Below, one piece after another: positions 1 through 6,923 of a stretch of 20,408 nucleotides of DNA (its first letter is position 1; each line of letters begins with the position of its first letter). The stretch comes from Planctomycetota bacterium (GTDB lineage Bacteria; Planctomycetota; Planctomycetia; Pirellulales; Pirellulaceae). A model generated the notes under the pieces. The model ran no database searches, had not been told where the DNA came from, and saw nothing but the letters and a program-made list of their open reading frames with translations. Position numbers and translations under genes: made by a program. The stretch spans positions 1 to 20,408 of the forward strand of contig JAJRVM010000265.1 in assembly GCA_024277285.1 (NCBI GenBank), in the 5' to 3' direction.

Positions 1-475
1 CCCCCTGCTGGAGCCGCGGCGTCTACCTCTCCACTTGTGCGTAGCACACTTTTCCACAACCTTCCGTACATCATGGCAGAGTCACACGCCGAACACGATG
101 CCGTCTACGTCCCATCAACCGCGTGTCAGCCGTTACGTGCCCCCCATTCCAGCAGCCGCGCAAACTACCCATGTCTCGGAAACTCCCAGCCTGTGGCTTT
201 AGGATCCCACCTTGATGTGATCGACGTAGTTTGGAGCCGAATCGTCGTAGGTCAGGAAGGGAAAAAATGAGAACCTTTGTCTATGAATTGACCCGTTTTC
301 GGACGATGATATTTGTAGGAGGAGTCCCGGCTCAATCGCTCCTCCTGGAAGTAAACCAGGCTGGCACCGCTGGGGCGCTGGCCGGTTGCGTTCATCACTC
401 GGAAAACAAGGCATACGTTCACAGCGCTGGGGCCGCTTGTAGAACCCCTTTGGCGATCTGTACGGAGATCTTTAC
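1..475. other. Left-edge region without a convincing gene; leader of the porin gene
   Basis: No frame here encodes a protein I can recognise. One frame is open from base 2 to a TAG at 200-202 and could be the tail of a gene entering from the left, but its Pro/Ser/Thr-rich translation has no recognisable motif. A second frame opens with ATG at 267 behind an AGGAAGG SD-like site and runs to 527, overlapping the porin start by about 50 bases; it has no domain, signal peptide or convincing composition. The stretch also contains a strong hairpin at 317-346, listed separately. The most economical reading is an untranslated leader and promoter region for the porin gene. Confidence 0.45.
317..346 (+). 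promoter_or_regulatory. Strong hairpin burying an SD-like sequence, upstream of the porin
   Basis: AGGAGGAG (317-324) and CTCCTCCT (339-346) are perfectly complementary over 8 bp, with a 14-base loop. A second small stem, CCTGG/CCAGG, lies at 344-360 and is mutually exclusive with the first. The left arm contains a perfect AGGAGG anti-16S sequence, but no start codon lies at the right distance behind it. It could be an attenuator or mRNA-stability element of the porin transcript; that role is inferred. Confidence 0.4.
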
Positions 476-1861
476 TTGTCCTGTACGTTGCAGAGATCCC
501 GGCGGTTGGTTCCCGGTGCGGCTCTAGTGGCCGCGTTTGTCACCGCGGGCCTCCTCGCGAGGGCGGAAGAGACGCCTCCACAAGTGGCGTTGGCAGCCAG
601 CGTGTCGAATAAGCCTGAACTGCGCGAAGCGCTATCACCAACCCCTGCTGTTCGGAAACCACCATCGTCCGATCTATGGACACGTCGAAAGCTGACAGGT
701 GATTGGGGTGGGCTTCGAGGCCAGTGGAAAGAAGCCGGCGTCACCGTGAAACCTCTCTACAACCAGCAATTCATGGTCAACATGCACGGCGGCAAGGAGA
801 CCACTAACGGTAATGATTTTGCAGGAAGCTATGAGCTGAACATTGAATTGGACTTTGACAAGATGGACCTGGTGCCTGATGGAAGCTTCTTCATACGAGC
901 CGCCAAGGGAACCTGGGGGGGCGAAGTCAGCGATTTCGACAAGGAGAAGATCGGTGGGTTGTTTAAGACCATCGCCGATGCCAAAACCGAAGAGCCTATC
1001 TATGTGGATAAATGGTGGTGGCGGCAGCGATTCCAAGACGATCGAATCGAGTTCCGGTTGGGGAACTTGGTGACCATTAAGGACCTGTTCGACATCAACA
1101 AAGTCGCCGGCAGCGAAGACCGGATGTTTATGAATGCTGCGTTGGTGGGTAACCCTACCATCCCGCACAAGAAGGGGCTAGGTGCCTACGTCAATATCTG
1201 GCCAAACGACCTGCTTTATGTTCGTGCGGCGGTTGTCGATCCGCAGTCGAAGTCTCGTCGCACCGGTTTTGATACGGCTTTTCACGGCGAGGATCGTTGG
1301 CGACTCTTTGGGGAATTGGGGTTCGCACCTCTCTTCCACTCAGAAAAGGGCCTGCTACCGGGCCACTACCGGTTTGGAACGTGGTATCGTCCCTACGCCC
1401 GAACTGTTTTTCTGGACAACGCAGACGGACGTCACAAACCTCGGTCCCGGTCCGGCGACACCGGCTTCTACTTCGGCTGCGATCAGCTTGTATGGAAGGA
1501 GAACGGCAACCCCAAGGACCAGCAGGGGCTGTCCGTTTTCGCACGGTACGGTTCGGCACGCGACGACGTAAACAAGATAGAAACCTTTTGGTCCGTGGGT
1601 GCCCAGTACGTGGGCTTAGTCTCGGGACGCGACAAGGATGTGGTTGCATTTGGTATGGCCCAGGGCATACTTTCGAATCGGTATCGTAGAGAGGTAGACT
1701 CCGGGGCCGATCGCGAAACCGTGTACGAACTCTATTACTCCTACCGTGCCACGCCCTGGTGGATCATCACGACCGATATCCAGTTTATTTCCAACCCCGG
1801 TGGCAAACGAGACGACCGTGACGCTTTTGTGGGTGGACTGAGAATGCGCATATTGTTCTGA
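476..1861 (+). CDS. OprB-family carbohydrate-selective outer-membrane porin
   Basis: A 461-residue predicted outer-membrane beta-barrel that would let sugars or other small solutes pass into the periplasm. The start is TTG at 476, with GGAG at 463-466 in front. The first 31 or so residues form a signal peptide: basic start, hydrophobic VPGAALVAAFVTAGLLA, then an ARA|EE cleavage site. The mature N-terminal region has the OprB signature LTGDWGGLRGQWKEAGV (about residues 73-89), followed by alternating amphipathic, aromatic-rich segments and a final strand ending in RILF, as expected for a barrel closing on a C-terminal aromatic residue. The length is normal for the family. The gene is followed by a 212-base gap and an M48 lipoprotein gene. 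Family assignment is firm; the substrate cannot be read from the sequence. Confidence 0.88.
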   Translation: MSCTLQRSRRLVPGAALVAAFVTAGLLARAEETPPQVALAASVSNKPELREALSPTPAVRKPPSSDLWTRRKLTGDWGGLRGQWKEAGVTVKPLYNQQFMVNMHGGKETTNGNDFAGSYELNIELDFDKMDLVPDGSFFIRAAKGTWGGEVSDFDKEKIGGLFKTIADAKTEEPIYVDKWWWRQRFQDDRIEFRLGNLVTIKDLFDINKVAGSEDRMFMNAALVGNPTIPHKKGLGAYVNIWPNDLLYVRAAVVDPQSKSRRTGFDTAFHGEDRWRLFGELGFAPLFHSEKGLLPGHYRFGTWYRPYARTVFLDNADGRHKPRSRSGDTGFYFGCDQLVWKENGNPKDQQGLSVFARYGSARDDVNKIETFWSVGAQYVGLVSGRDKDVVAFGMAQGILSNRYRREVDSGADRETVYELYYSYRATPWWIITTDIQFISNPGGKRDDRDAFVGGLRMRILF

Positions 1862-1950
1862 ATGTACCGTGGCTTCTCTTGACCGTACCCTCCCTGCCAG
1901 CCATTCGAGCTGGTAATCCTCCTGTGTTGTCGTAGCTCGGCTACACCACG

Positions 1951-1978
1951 AGAGCCTGCACGAGTTATCGGAGGCTCT
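1951..1978 (+). terminator. Inverted repeat after the porin gene (possible terminator)
   Basis: AGAGCCT (1951-1957) and AGGCTCT (1972-1978) are perfect 7-bp complements with a 14-base loop, about 90 bases behind the porin stop. There is no T-run, so a classical intrinsic terminator is not shown; it may protect the 3' end of the transcript. The rest of the 1862-2073 gap shows nothing convincing. Confidence 0.3.
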
Positions 1979-2073
1979 TCCATACCGAACCAGACTGACC
2001 AAGCTCCCCGTATATCGTACCTCTTTCATGGGCTCCGAAGCGTTCACGGTATCCGCCGCCGGGGAACACGAAC

Positions 2074-2697
2074 TTGTTACGGATTGGTCTTGCGTTCATT
2101 CTGGTGTGTGCTGGCGGGTGTCACTACTCGGCATCCCGTTCGTGGAGGCTCACGCCGATGCGTAACACCGAGGCGTTGGCCGGCATGCAGGCTGCCTCCG
2201 TGGTCGAAGCCCGATACGGTGGTGTGGAGAACGACACCGGTGCCGAGCGTCGAATGTCACGCATCGCACGGCGACTCGTGGGAACCGAACCACACCGAGG
2301 TTGCCGCTATCAATGTCGGTTATTAGACTCCGATCGGATTGATGCCATATCCCTGCCGGGCGGGTATATCTACGTCACACGCGCATTGTACCGTCGCTTG
2401 TCTCGCGACGAGCTTCTTTCGGCAGCCATTGCCCACGAAATGGCCCATCTCAAGGCGAGGGATCATTTCAAACCGCGGCCTGTCAGTTCTGGTGACGCGT
2501 TGCGTAAGGAACTTGCCGCAGATCGTCGAGCCGCCACAACGCTCGACGCCGCGGGTGTCGGAAGGGACGCGTTGATTGAATTGGTTATTTTGATCGCTGA
2601 CACTCAACCGGATGGATGGGTCGAAGCCCGCATCGCCAACCTATCCCCGCCAATACGACTGGCCGATAACGTCGGTGCCCGCCCAAGCCGGAAATAG
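2074..2697 (+). CDS. M48-type zinc metalloprotease-like lipoprotein
   Basis: A 207-residue predicted lipoprotein with a small zinc-protease core, probably acting in the periplasm on misfolded or membrane-linked proteins. The start is TTG at 2074 behind a GGGGAA stretch at 2061-2066. Residues 1-16 are a lipoprotein signal ending in the lipobox-like AGGC (Cys16). The zinc motif HEMAH is at residues 121-125 and the likely third ligand is Glu147 in ELAAD, as in the E-x3-D element of M48 peptidases. The preceding segment, SLPGGYIYVTRALYRRL (about 93-109), matches the conserved M48 edge-strand/helix seen in BepA/LoiP-like proteins. It is shorter than BepA and has no TPR tail. It follows the porin by 212 bases in the same direction and could serve envelope quality control. 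Specific substrate unknown. Confidence 0.8.
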   Translation: MLRIGLAFILVCAGGCHYSASRSWRLTPMRNTEALAGMQAASVVEARYGGVENDTGAERRMSRIARRLVGTEPHRGCRYQCRLLDSDRIDAISLPGGYIYVTRALYRRLSRDELLSAAIAHEMAHLKARDHFKPRPVSSGDALRKELAADRRAATTLDAAGVGRDALIELVILIADTQPDGWVEARIANLSPPIRLADNVGARPSRK

Positions 2698-2730
2698 CCC
2701 CCTAATAGCTGGCCGTATTTACAGCGGGGG
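2698..2730 (+). terminator. GC-rich hairpin directly after the M48 gene
   Basis: CCCCC (2698-2702) pairs with GGGGG (2726-2730), and inside it GCTG (2708-2711) pairs with CAGC (2722-2725), leaving a 5-base bulge on the left arm and a 10-base loop. It starts immediately after the TAG stop codon. No T-run follows. It is a plausible terminator or 3'-end stabiliser for the upstream transcript. Confidence 0.4.
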
Positions 2731-2910
2731 ACGAAGAATGGGCACTCTGCCTAACCGTTATTCGGATGTCCGACAAGGCTCTCGTTGACTCTCCTCTCTC
2801 TCCCCCCTAGCATCCCTCGTAGAGCTCGCCCTTGACGAGTGCTTGCCCGCACGATCCTTTTGCCTGCTTGTGATGCGGGCGAGGTGGCATACACCAGAAG
2901 GAATGATCAA

Positions 2911-3084
2911 ATGTCAGGTAGAAACATATCGCGTGCCATGCTTGCTATCGCACTGGCCTTTTCCGCAGTGGTCATCACTGGCTGTCAGACGACCCGCAAG
3001 GTGCATCCTGAGATGTTGACCGGTGATACTGCACCGGTCCATGAGCGCCACGCCACCGGCATAGACAGCCACACGGCCGATTAG
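2911..3084 (+). CDS. Small lipoprotein, 57 residues, function unknown
   Basis: I do not recognise the family. The ATG at 2911 has an AGAAGGA SD at about 2896-2902; the frame is also open upstream to 2839, but that extension lacks an SD and would bury the signal peptide. Residues 1-25 are a clear lipoprotein signal: basic SGRNISR, hydrophobic core, lipobox ITGC with Cys25. The mature part is only about 33 residues, polar, containing Thr, His and Asp, with no further Cys. The region between the M48 gene and this one (2731-2910) is pyrimidine-rich around 2788-2815 and holds no other gene. It is convergent with the GH130 gene 52 bases away. The envelope location is well supported by the signal; the role is open. 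Confidence 0.68.
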   Translation: MSGRNISRAMLAIALAFSAVVITGCQTTRKVHPEMLTGDTAPVHERHATGIDSHTAD

Positions 3085-3136
3085 ACTTTTGGCGATTGGG
3101 CTTTGCCTTTCGACACGGTGCTCGTCTCGCCAGCGG

Positions 3137-4111
3137 TCACTCCGCTTGTTCGAAGCACCTTTCCATTAGCGCATCGACCTTGGCCGTACCAACGCAGATG
3201 CAAGTGTCAGCCGCACCGTAGTACACCTTTACCTCTCGCGTGCGCTCATCGAGGATCGCACCACAGGAAAAGACCACATTGCCAATGTCGCCTACTCGTT
3301 CGTAGTATTCTCGCGGTACGAGGATCGGTATGGCCGCCCGGCCCAGTACGATCGTGGGGTTTTCCAGATCGAGCATCACCACCCCCAAGCGGTAGATCGG
3401 CCCCGCGGCGGCTTCTTTCACGCCATGGTAGATTTCCAGCCAGCCCTTATCGGTTTCGATAGGCGGTGCCGAAGCCCCAATTCGTGAACAGTCCCAGAGA
3501 TCGGAGCGCGTCGTCATCACGACCTCTGACCCGCCCCAGTTGATCAGGTCTTCGGAATAGGAAATCCAGATGTTTCCCGAAGAGCCGACACTGGGACGAT
3601 CAAAACGCGCATACCGGCCCCGGATCTTCTTAGGGAACAACGCGCGGTCTTTGTTCACCGGCTCAGAAATCAAGGCGATTCGCTCGAAGTTATGAAAATC
3701 ATCCGTTTTGGCCAACGCGAGCCGTGGACCATAGTGGCTGTAGGCCGTGTACATGACGTAATAGGTACCGTCCATGGGCGTTATGCGAGGATCTTCGATA
3801 CCACACGCCTCGTATGTTGCAAACGGCTCTGACTCCGAAACCTTCATGACTGGTTCGGGGTCGACCACGAAACGGTAGCCATCATCACTTCGTGCGAGCG
3901 CGAAAATGGACCGTCCACGTTTGTCTTCGACACGAATGAGCAAAAGGTGCTGTCCTTGGTGCATGACGGCCGCCGCGTTGAATACCGTATTGCAACTAAA
4001 AGGGATATCTTCCAAGGAGATGATCGGATTTCCCTCCCAGCGGTGGATGACGTCTCGGCCGACGAGCCTTGTGTTGGCTCGTGTTACTGTTTTTTCAATG
4101 GTTGCTGTCAC
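3137..4111 (-). CDS. GH130-family glycosidase/phosphorylase (beta-mannoside-type)
   Basis: A 324-residue protein of glycoside hydrolase family 130, whose members phosphorolyse or hydrolyse beta-mannosides such as mannosyl-glucose, mannobiose or mannosyl-N-acetylglucosamine, usually in the cytoplasm. The start is GTG at 4111 with GGAGG nine bases upstream (minus strand). There is no signal peptide. Visible family landmarks are GNPI (27-30), FNAAAV (44-49), GIEDPRIT (104-111) whose Asp107 is the expected proton donor, NKDRALFP (153-160), RFDRPS (169-174), WLEIYHGV (224-231) and VFSCG plus YYGAADT near the C-terminus. The basic/His residues in the DR, RP and YHGV motifs resemble the phosphate-binding set of the phosphorylase subfamilies, which favours a phosphorylase, but this is inference. 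The 108-residue gene lies 33 bases upstream on the same strand, so the two are probably co-transcribed. Confidence 0.85.
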   Translation of the reverse strand: MTATIEKTVTRANTRLVGRDVIHRWEGNPIISLEDIPFSCNTVFNAAAVMHQGQHLLLIRVEDKRGRSIFALARSDDGYRFVVDPEPVMKVSESEPFATYEACGIEDPRITPMDGTYYVMYTAYSHYGPRLALAKTDDFHNFERIALISEPVNKDRALFPKKIRGRYARFDRPSVGSSGNIWISYSEDLINWGGSEVVMTTRSDLWDCSRIGASAPPIETDKGWLEIYHGVKEAAAGPIYRLGVVMLDLENPTIVLGRAAIPILVPREYYERVGDIGNVVFSCGAILDERTREVKVYYGAADTCICVGTAKVDALMERCFEQAE

Positions 4112-4144
4112 GGTGCGAATCCTCCGGGTTTGGCCAGGTTTTTC

Positions 4145-4471
4145 CTAGCAAATCGAAGCCATGTCTACGAACGACATCTGCTCAGTTTCTGAAACCTCTT
4201 CCTCAGCCCAATCGGGATACAATGTCTTGGCCTCCCTCGTCCAGTAGGACGCCATCTGCGACGGGTCAGGTTTCTGGTCATGAAATGCATTCCAAACCGA
4301 CTGCGGCCTCATATCACATCTCACCCAAGCCGGGCAGACGTCATGAACCTTAATACCGCACTCTCGGAGTCGAGAGGCGATCGTTTCGGTGTTATGATTG
4401 TAGATGCGGAAGGCTAGAATTGCTTCGCTGATCGTCAGGATGAAGTGGCCTGTTTTGGCATCAAAACTCAC
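4145..4471 (-). CDS. Hypothetical protein, 108 residues, upstream of the GH130 gene
   Basis: I do not recognise this protein. The start is GTG at 4471 with a good GGAGG site seven bases in front (4479-4483 on the plus strand). The product appears soluble: no signal peptide or membrane segment, a mixed N-terminal half (TISEAILAFRIYNHNTETIA, then SRLRECGIKVHDVCPAWV), and a C-terminal half rich in Trp and acidic residues (WAEEEVSETEQ). Four Cys are spread out (residues 38, 46, 53, 108) without a metal-site pattern. It is followed after 33 bases by the GH130 gene on the same strand, which suggests one transcript. The strong SD, the balanced composition and the operon position support a real gene; overlapping plus-strand frames look worse. 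Confidence 0.55.
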   Translation of the reverse strand: MSFDAKTGHFILTISEAILAFRIYNHNTETIASRLRECGIKVHDVCPAWVRCDMRPQSVWNAFHDQKPDPSQMASYWTREAKTLYPDWAEEEVSETEQMSFVDMASIC

Positions 4472-4969
4472 GTACCATCCTCCGTTGGATCGCCCTCTCG
4501 ACTTGATGATACGCCGGGAGGAAACCGATCGCGTTCGCTACCCTCCTGCCAACCGCCTCCGAGCGGGATTGGGCCATGGATTCACAGAAGGACCGAAAGA
4601 CAATTGACGGTAACACACGCCCTTATCTCGGCACATGGTGGAACGTGCTTTATCGGGAAAACGCGTCGGCAAGCTACGTCCGCTAATCATCTCATCAAAC
4701 GCCTCCCATATCGTGCCGTGGCAGCACCACGACGCACAGTGAGCTCGTGTTTCTCATGTTGAGATGCCACCCCAGCGTCGGCGATCCCACTGCTCCATTT
4801 ACCCATGTTTCGATCGAACATTCACTCATATCGTGCCTGTTTGTATCCGATGTGAGGGTGACGAAGTGTCGCAAAGGTGACACGCAACAAGCATCGTAAA
4901 AGTCTATACGGAATCGCATCGCTCGATCAGTAAGGTGGTGCTCCCCGTAGCCGAAAAAGGAACGAAACC
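4472..4969. other. Divergent intergenic region between the GH130 operon and pckA
   Basis: About 500 bases that must contain promoters for both directions; I found no convincing -35/-10 pair. Visible structures are two copies of CATATCGTGCC (4707-4717 and 4827-4837, same orientation, 120 bases apart), a small hairpin CGTGG/CCACG with a 5-base loop at 4717-4731 touching the first copy, and a perfect 10-base palindrome TTCGATCGAA at 4809-4818. Frames open here on both strands (for example 4445-4762 plus, 4695-4919 minus) have no convincing SD or protein character. Operator sites are possible but unproven. Confidence 0.4.
4707..4837 (+). repeat. Pair of 11-base direct repeats upstream of pckA
   Basis: CATATCGTGCC occurs at 4707-4717 and again at 4827-4837, exactly 120 bases apart, in the non-coding region before pckA. 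The same 11 bases also occur inside pckA at 5978-5988, where they encode part of a conserved protein stretch, so chance is a real alternative. The palindrome at 4809-4818 lies just before the second copy. Confidence 0.3.
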
Positions 4970-6616
4970 ATGGAGATGTCGAAGCTTGCTTGTGATCACG
5001 GACTTGAAGATATTGGTTTGACCCAACTGGGGAGCGTCTACTGGAATCGGTCTACCCCTGCGCTGTACGAGAGTGCCATTCGACAATCAGAGGCGCAGAT
5101 TTCGCATCTGGGCCCTCTGGTGGTTCGGATGGGGCAACACACCGGTCGGGCGGCCAAAGATAAGTACATCATCGATGAGCCCGCGAATACGAACAACATC
5201 TGGTGGGGCGACATCAACGTGAAGTTCTCCGAAGATCGCTTCGACGCCTTACATCGTCGTATGTGCACCTATTTGCGTGGTAAAAAAGTGTTCGTGCAAG
5301 ACTGCTATGCCGGGGCAGACGAGCGCTATCGCCTACCGGTTCGGGTTGTTACGGAGTTCGCCTGGCACAGCCTCTTCGCTCGGAACATGTTTATTCGACA
5401 GCCGCGGGATGGAGAAACGCTTCGGAATTTCAAACCAGAGTTTACCGTGTTGCACTGCCCCAATTTCCACGCCGACCCGGACGGAGACCAGACGCGTAGT
5501 GGTACGTTCGTGGCGCTCAATCTCGCACGCAAGCTCATCATCATCGGGGGGAGTGCCTATGCGGGTGAGATCAAGAAATCGATTTTCAGCGTCTTGAACT
5601 ACTTCCTCCCGGCGCGCGACGTGATGCCGATGCACTGCTCAGCCAATGTCAGCAAGAACGACCCCCATGATGTCGCCATCTTTTTCGGTCTCTCCGGAAC
5701 CGGGAAAACCACGCTGTCGGCCGACCCCAACCGGCTGCTGATCGGAGATGACGAGCATGGCTGGTCGAACGAAGGCGTCTTCAATTTTGAAGGTGGCTGT
5801 TATGCGAAAGTGATCAGGTTATCCCAGGAATCCGAGCCGGAAATCTACGAATGCACCCGCCGTTTCGGAACGATCCTGGAGAACGTGGCGATGGATCCTG
5901 CCTTGCGTCACGTCGATTTGGACGACGCTACCGTCACCGAAAACACCCGCGCAGCATACCCGTTGACCCACCTGCCCCATATCGTGCCGTCGGGGAAGGC
6001 CGGTCACCCGCGTAACGTCGTGATGCTGACCGCCGATGCCTTTGGCGTGCTGCCGCCGATTGCCAAGCTGACACCCGAACAGGCGATGTATCACTTCATC
6101 AGCGGATACACCGCGAAGGTAGCCGGAACAGAGGCTGGTGTCACTGAGCCGACGGCGACGTTTAGTGCTTGCTTCGGAGCGCCATTTATGGTGCGCCACC
6201 CCTCCGTATACGCGGAACTGCTGGCTCAGAAACTCCGTCAATCCCAGGCCGACTGCTGGCTGGTCAACACCGGTTGGACCGGCGGTCCCTACGGTGTTGG
6301 TTCACGCATGGAAATCGGTATCACGAGGCGACTGCTCAATGCGGCTTTGGACGGCTCGCTCAGTAGTGTTGCGATGGAACAGGACCCCTACTTCGGATTC
6401 CAGGTGCCGCAGCAGGTGCCCGGTGTTGACAGTGCCGTGCTCAGCCCTCGTAAGACGTGGAGCGACTCCAACGCATATGACCATCAGGCACAAAAACTTG
6501 CGGGTATGTTCCAGAAGAACTTCGAGCAGTTCAAAGATGGAACGCCGTCGGAAGTCATCGCTGCCGGACCATGCATGGAAGGCACCTTGGCACAGGTAGC
6601 CGTTGGTGCTTCTTGA
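4970..6616 (+). CDS. pckA: Phosphoenolpyruvate carboxykinase (ATP)
   Basis: A 548-residue cytosolic enzyme that converts oxaloacetate and ATP to PEP, CO2 and ADP, the entry step of gluconeogenesis from C4 acids. The ATG at 4970 follows AAGGA at 4957-4961. The family marks are all present: GRAAKDKYIIDEP near residue 60 (substrate Arg), YAGEIKK (metal-binding Lys), MHCSANV with His222, the P-loop GLSGTGKTT at 240-248, the kinase-2 element LLIGDDEHGW at 256-265, and NTGWTGGPYGVG in the C-terminal half. Length is close to the usual 520-540. It stands alone, with about 500 bases before and 307 after it, so it probably has its own promoter. The neighbouring phosphofructokinase, C4-acid-type transporter and aldolase suggest that this region sets the glycolysis/gluconeogenesis balance. 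Confidence 0.97.
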   Translation: MEMSKLACDHGLEDIGLTQLGSVYWNRSTPALYESAIRQSEAQISHLGPLVVRMGQHTGRAAKDKYIIDEPANTNNIWWGDINVKFSEDRFDALHRRMCTYLRGKKVFVQDCYAGADERYRLPVRVVTEFAWHSLFARNMFIRQPRDGETLRNFKPEFTVLHCPNFHADPDGDQTRSGTFVALNLARKLIIIGGSAYAGEIKKSIFSVLNYFLPARDVMPMHCSANVSKNDPHDVAIFFGLSGTGKTTLSADPNRLLIGDDEHGWSNEGVFNFEGGCYAKVIRLSQESEPEIYECTRRFGTILENVAMDPALRHVDLDDATVTENTRAAYPLTHLPHIVPSGKAGHPRNVVMLTADAFGVLPPIAKLTPEQAMYHFISGYTAKVAGTEAGVTEPTATFSACFGAPFMVRHPSVYAELLAQKLRQSQADCWLVNTGWTGGPYGVGSRMEIGITRRLLNAALDGSLSSVAMEQDPYFGFQVPQQVPGVDSAVLSPRKTWSDSNAYDHQAQKLAGMFQKNFEQFKDGTPSEVIAAGPCMEGTLAQVAVGAS

Positions 6617-6721
6617 AAGGAAATAGGACACTGACGAACCAACGGTTTGTCTGGAAGCCCGCGTCTCGTTCGCCCTCAGAGAGGCTGGTAGCGCGTTTCA
6701 TAAGTCCTATGACTACCTGAG

Positions 6722-6743
6722 CCGCGGGCTTCAGCCCACGCGG
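6722..6743 (+). repeat. GC-rich hairpin, possibly a copy of a dispersed palindromic repeat
   Basis: CCGC..GGGC at 6722-6729 folds onto GCCC..GCGG at 6734-6743, with a TTCA loop and one bulged A. It lies about 105 bases behind the pckA stop and is followed by TTTCG rather than a long T-run. It may act as the pckA terminator or be one copy of a REP-like element; only one copy is visible in the window. Confidence 0.4.
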
Positions 6744-6778
6744 TTTCGAGAATTCGTGCGAGGCTCGTCGTTCCAGCA

Positions 6779-6803
6779 CCGCAAGAGCTAACGCATGCGG
6801 CTC
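6779..6803 (+). repeat. Second intergenic inverted repeat with alternative pairings
   Basis: CCGCA (6779-6783) can pair with TGCGG (6796-6800), or GAGC (6785-6788) with GCTC (6800-6803) around the self-complementary CGCATGCG. The two foldings compete. Together with the hairpin 36 bases upstream it forms a compact structured stretch between pckA and the phosphofructokinase gene. Confidence 0.3.
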
Positions 6804-6880
6804 GGGGGGAGATATCATAGTCGCCATAGTTGTGACGTGTGGTACCAGGTCCCATGCTCGCGGGCCATGACGTCGGCGCT

Positions 6881-6892
6881 ATATCCGCGTCG
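6881..6892 (+). promoter_or_regulatory. 12-mer shared with the aldolase upstream region (copy 1)
   Basis: ATATCCGCGTCG, followed by TGATTAGG, sits 32 bases in front of the phosphofructokinase start. The identical 12 bases occur before the class II aldolase gene at 12463-12474. Two glycolytic genes sharing it suggests a common operator; that is inference. Confidence 0.3.
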
Positions 6893-6923
6893 TGATTAGG
6901 ACCGTGCCGTGTGAGGTGAATTG

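Larger units (their letters stand above)
6617..6923. other. Intergenic region pckA to phosphofructokinase
   Basis: About 300 bases without a gene. It holds two hairpins in the middle (6722-6743 and 6779-6803, listed separately) and, 32 bases before the phosphofructokinase start, the 12-mer ATATCCGCGTCG that recurs before the aldolase gene. No clear promoter hexamers were recognised. Confidence 0.5.

Noticed and set aside
2..202. Open frame entering from the left edge, ending in TAG
   Set aside because: No recognisable protein motif, odd Pro/Ser/Thr-rich composition, and too short to distinguish from chance.
267..527. Possible gene with ATG at 267 behind AGGAAGG
   Set aside because: The SD is good, but the product has no domain or signal, contains scattered Cys, and overlaps the well-supported porin start; kept only as a possible leader peptide.
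674..1168. 164-codon minus-strand frame inside the porin gene
   Set aside because: Shadow of the porin coding sequence; no SD and no protein family character.
2832..2860. TTGACG as a possible -35 box before the small lipoprotein gene
   Set aside because: No acceptable -10 hexamer at a 16-18 base distance.
4445..4762. Plus-strand frame of 105 codons in the intergenic region
   Set aside because: Antisense overlap with the 108-residue gene, no SD, composition of a random frame rich in Arg, Ser and Pro.
4877..4910. GTGACA and TATACG as a possible pckA promoter
   Set aside because: Spacing of about 22 bases is too long for a sigma-70-type promoter.
4695..4919. Minus-strand frame of 74 codons divergent to pckA
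   Set aside because: Weak SD, no recognisable features, no neighbour support.
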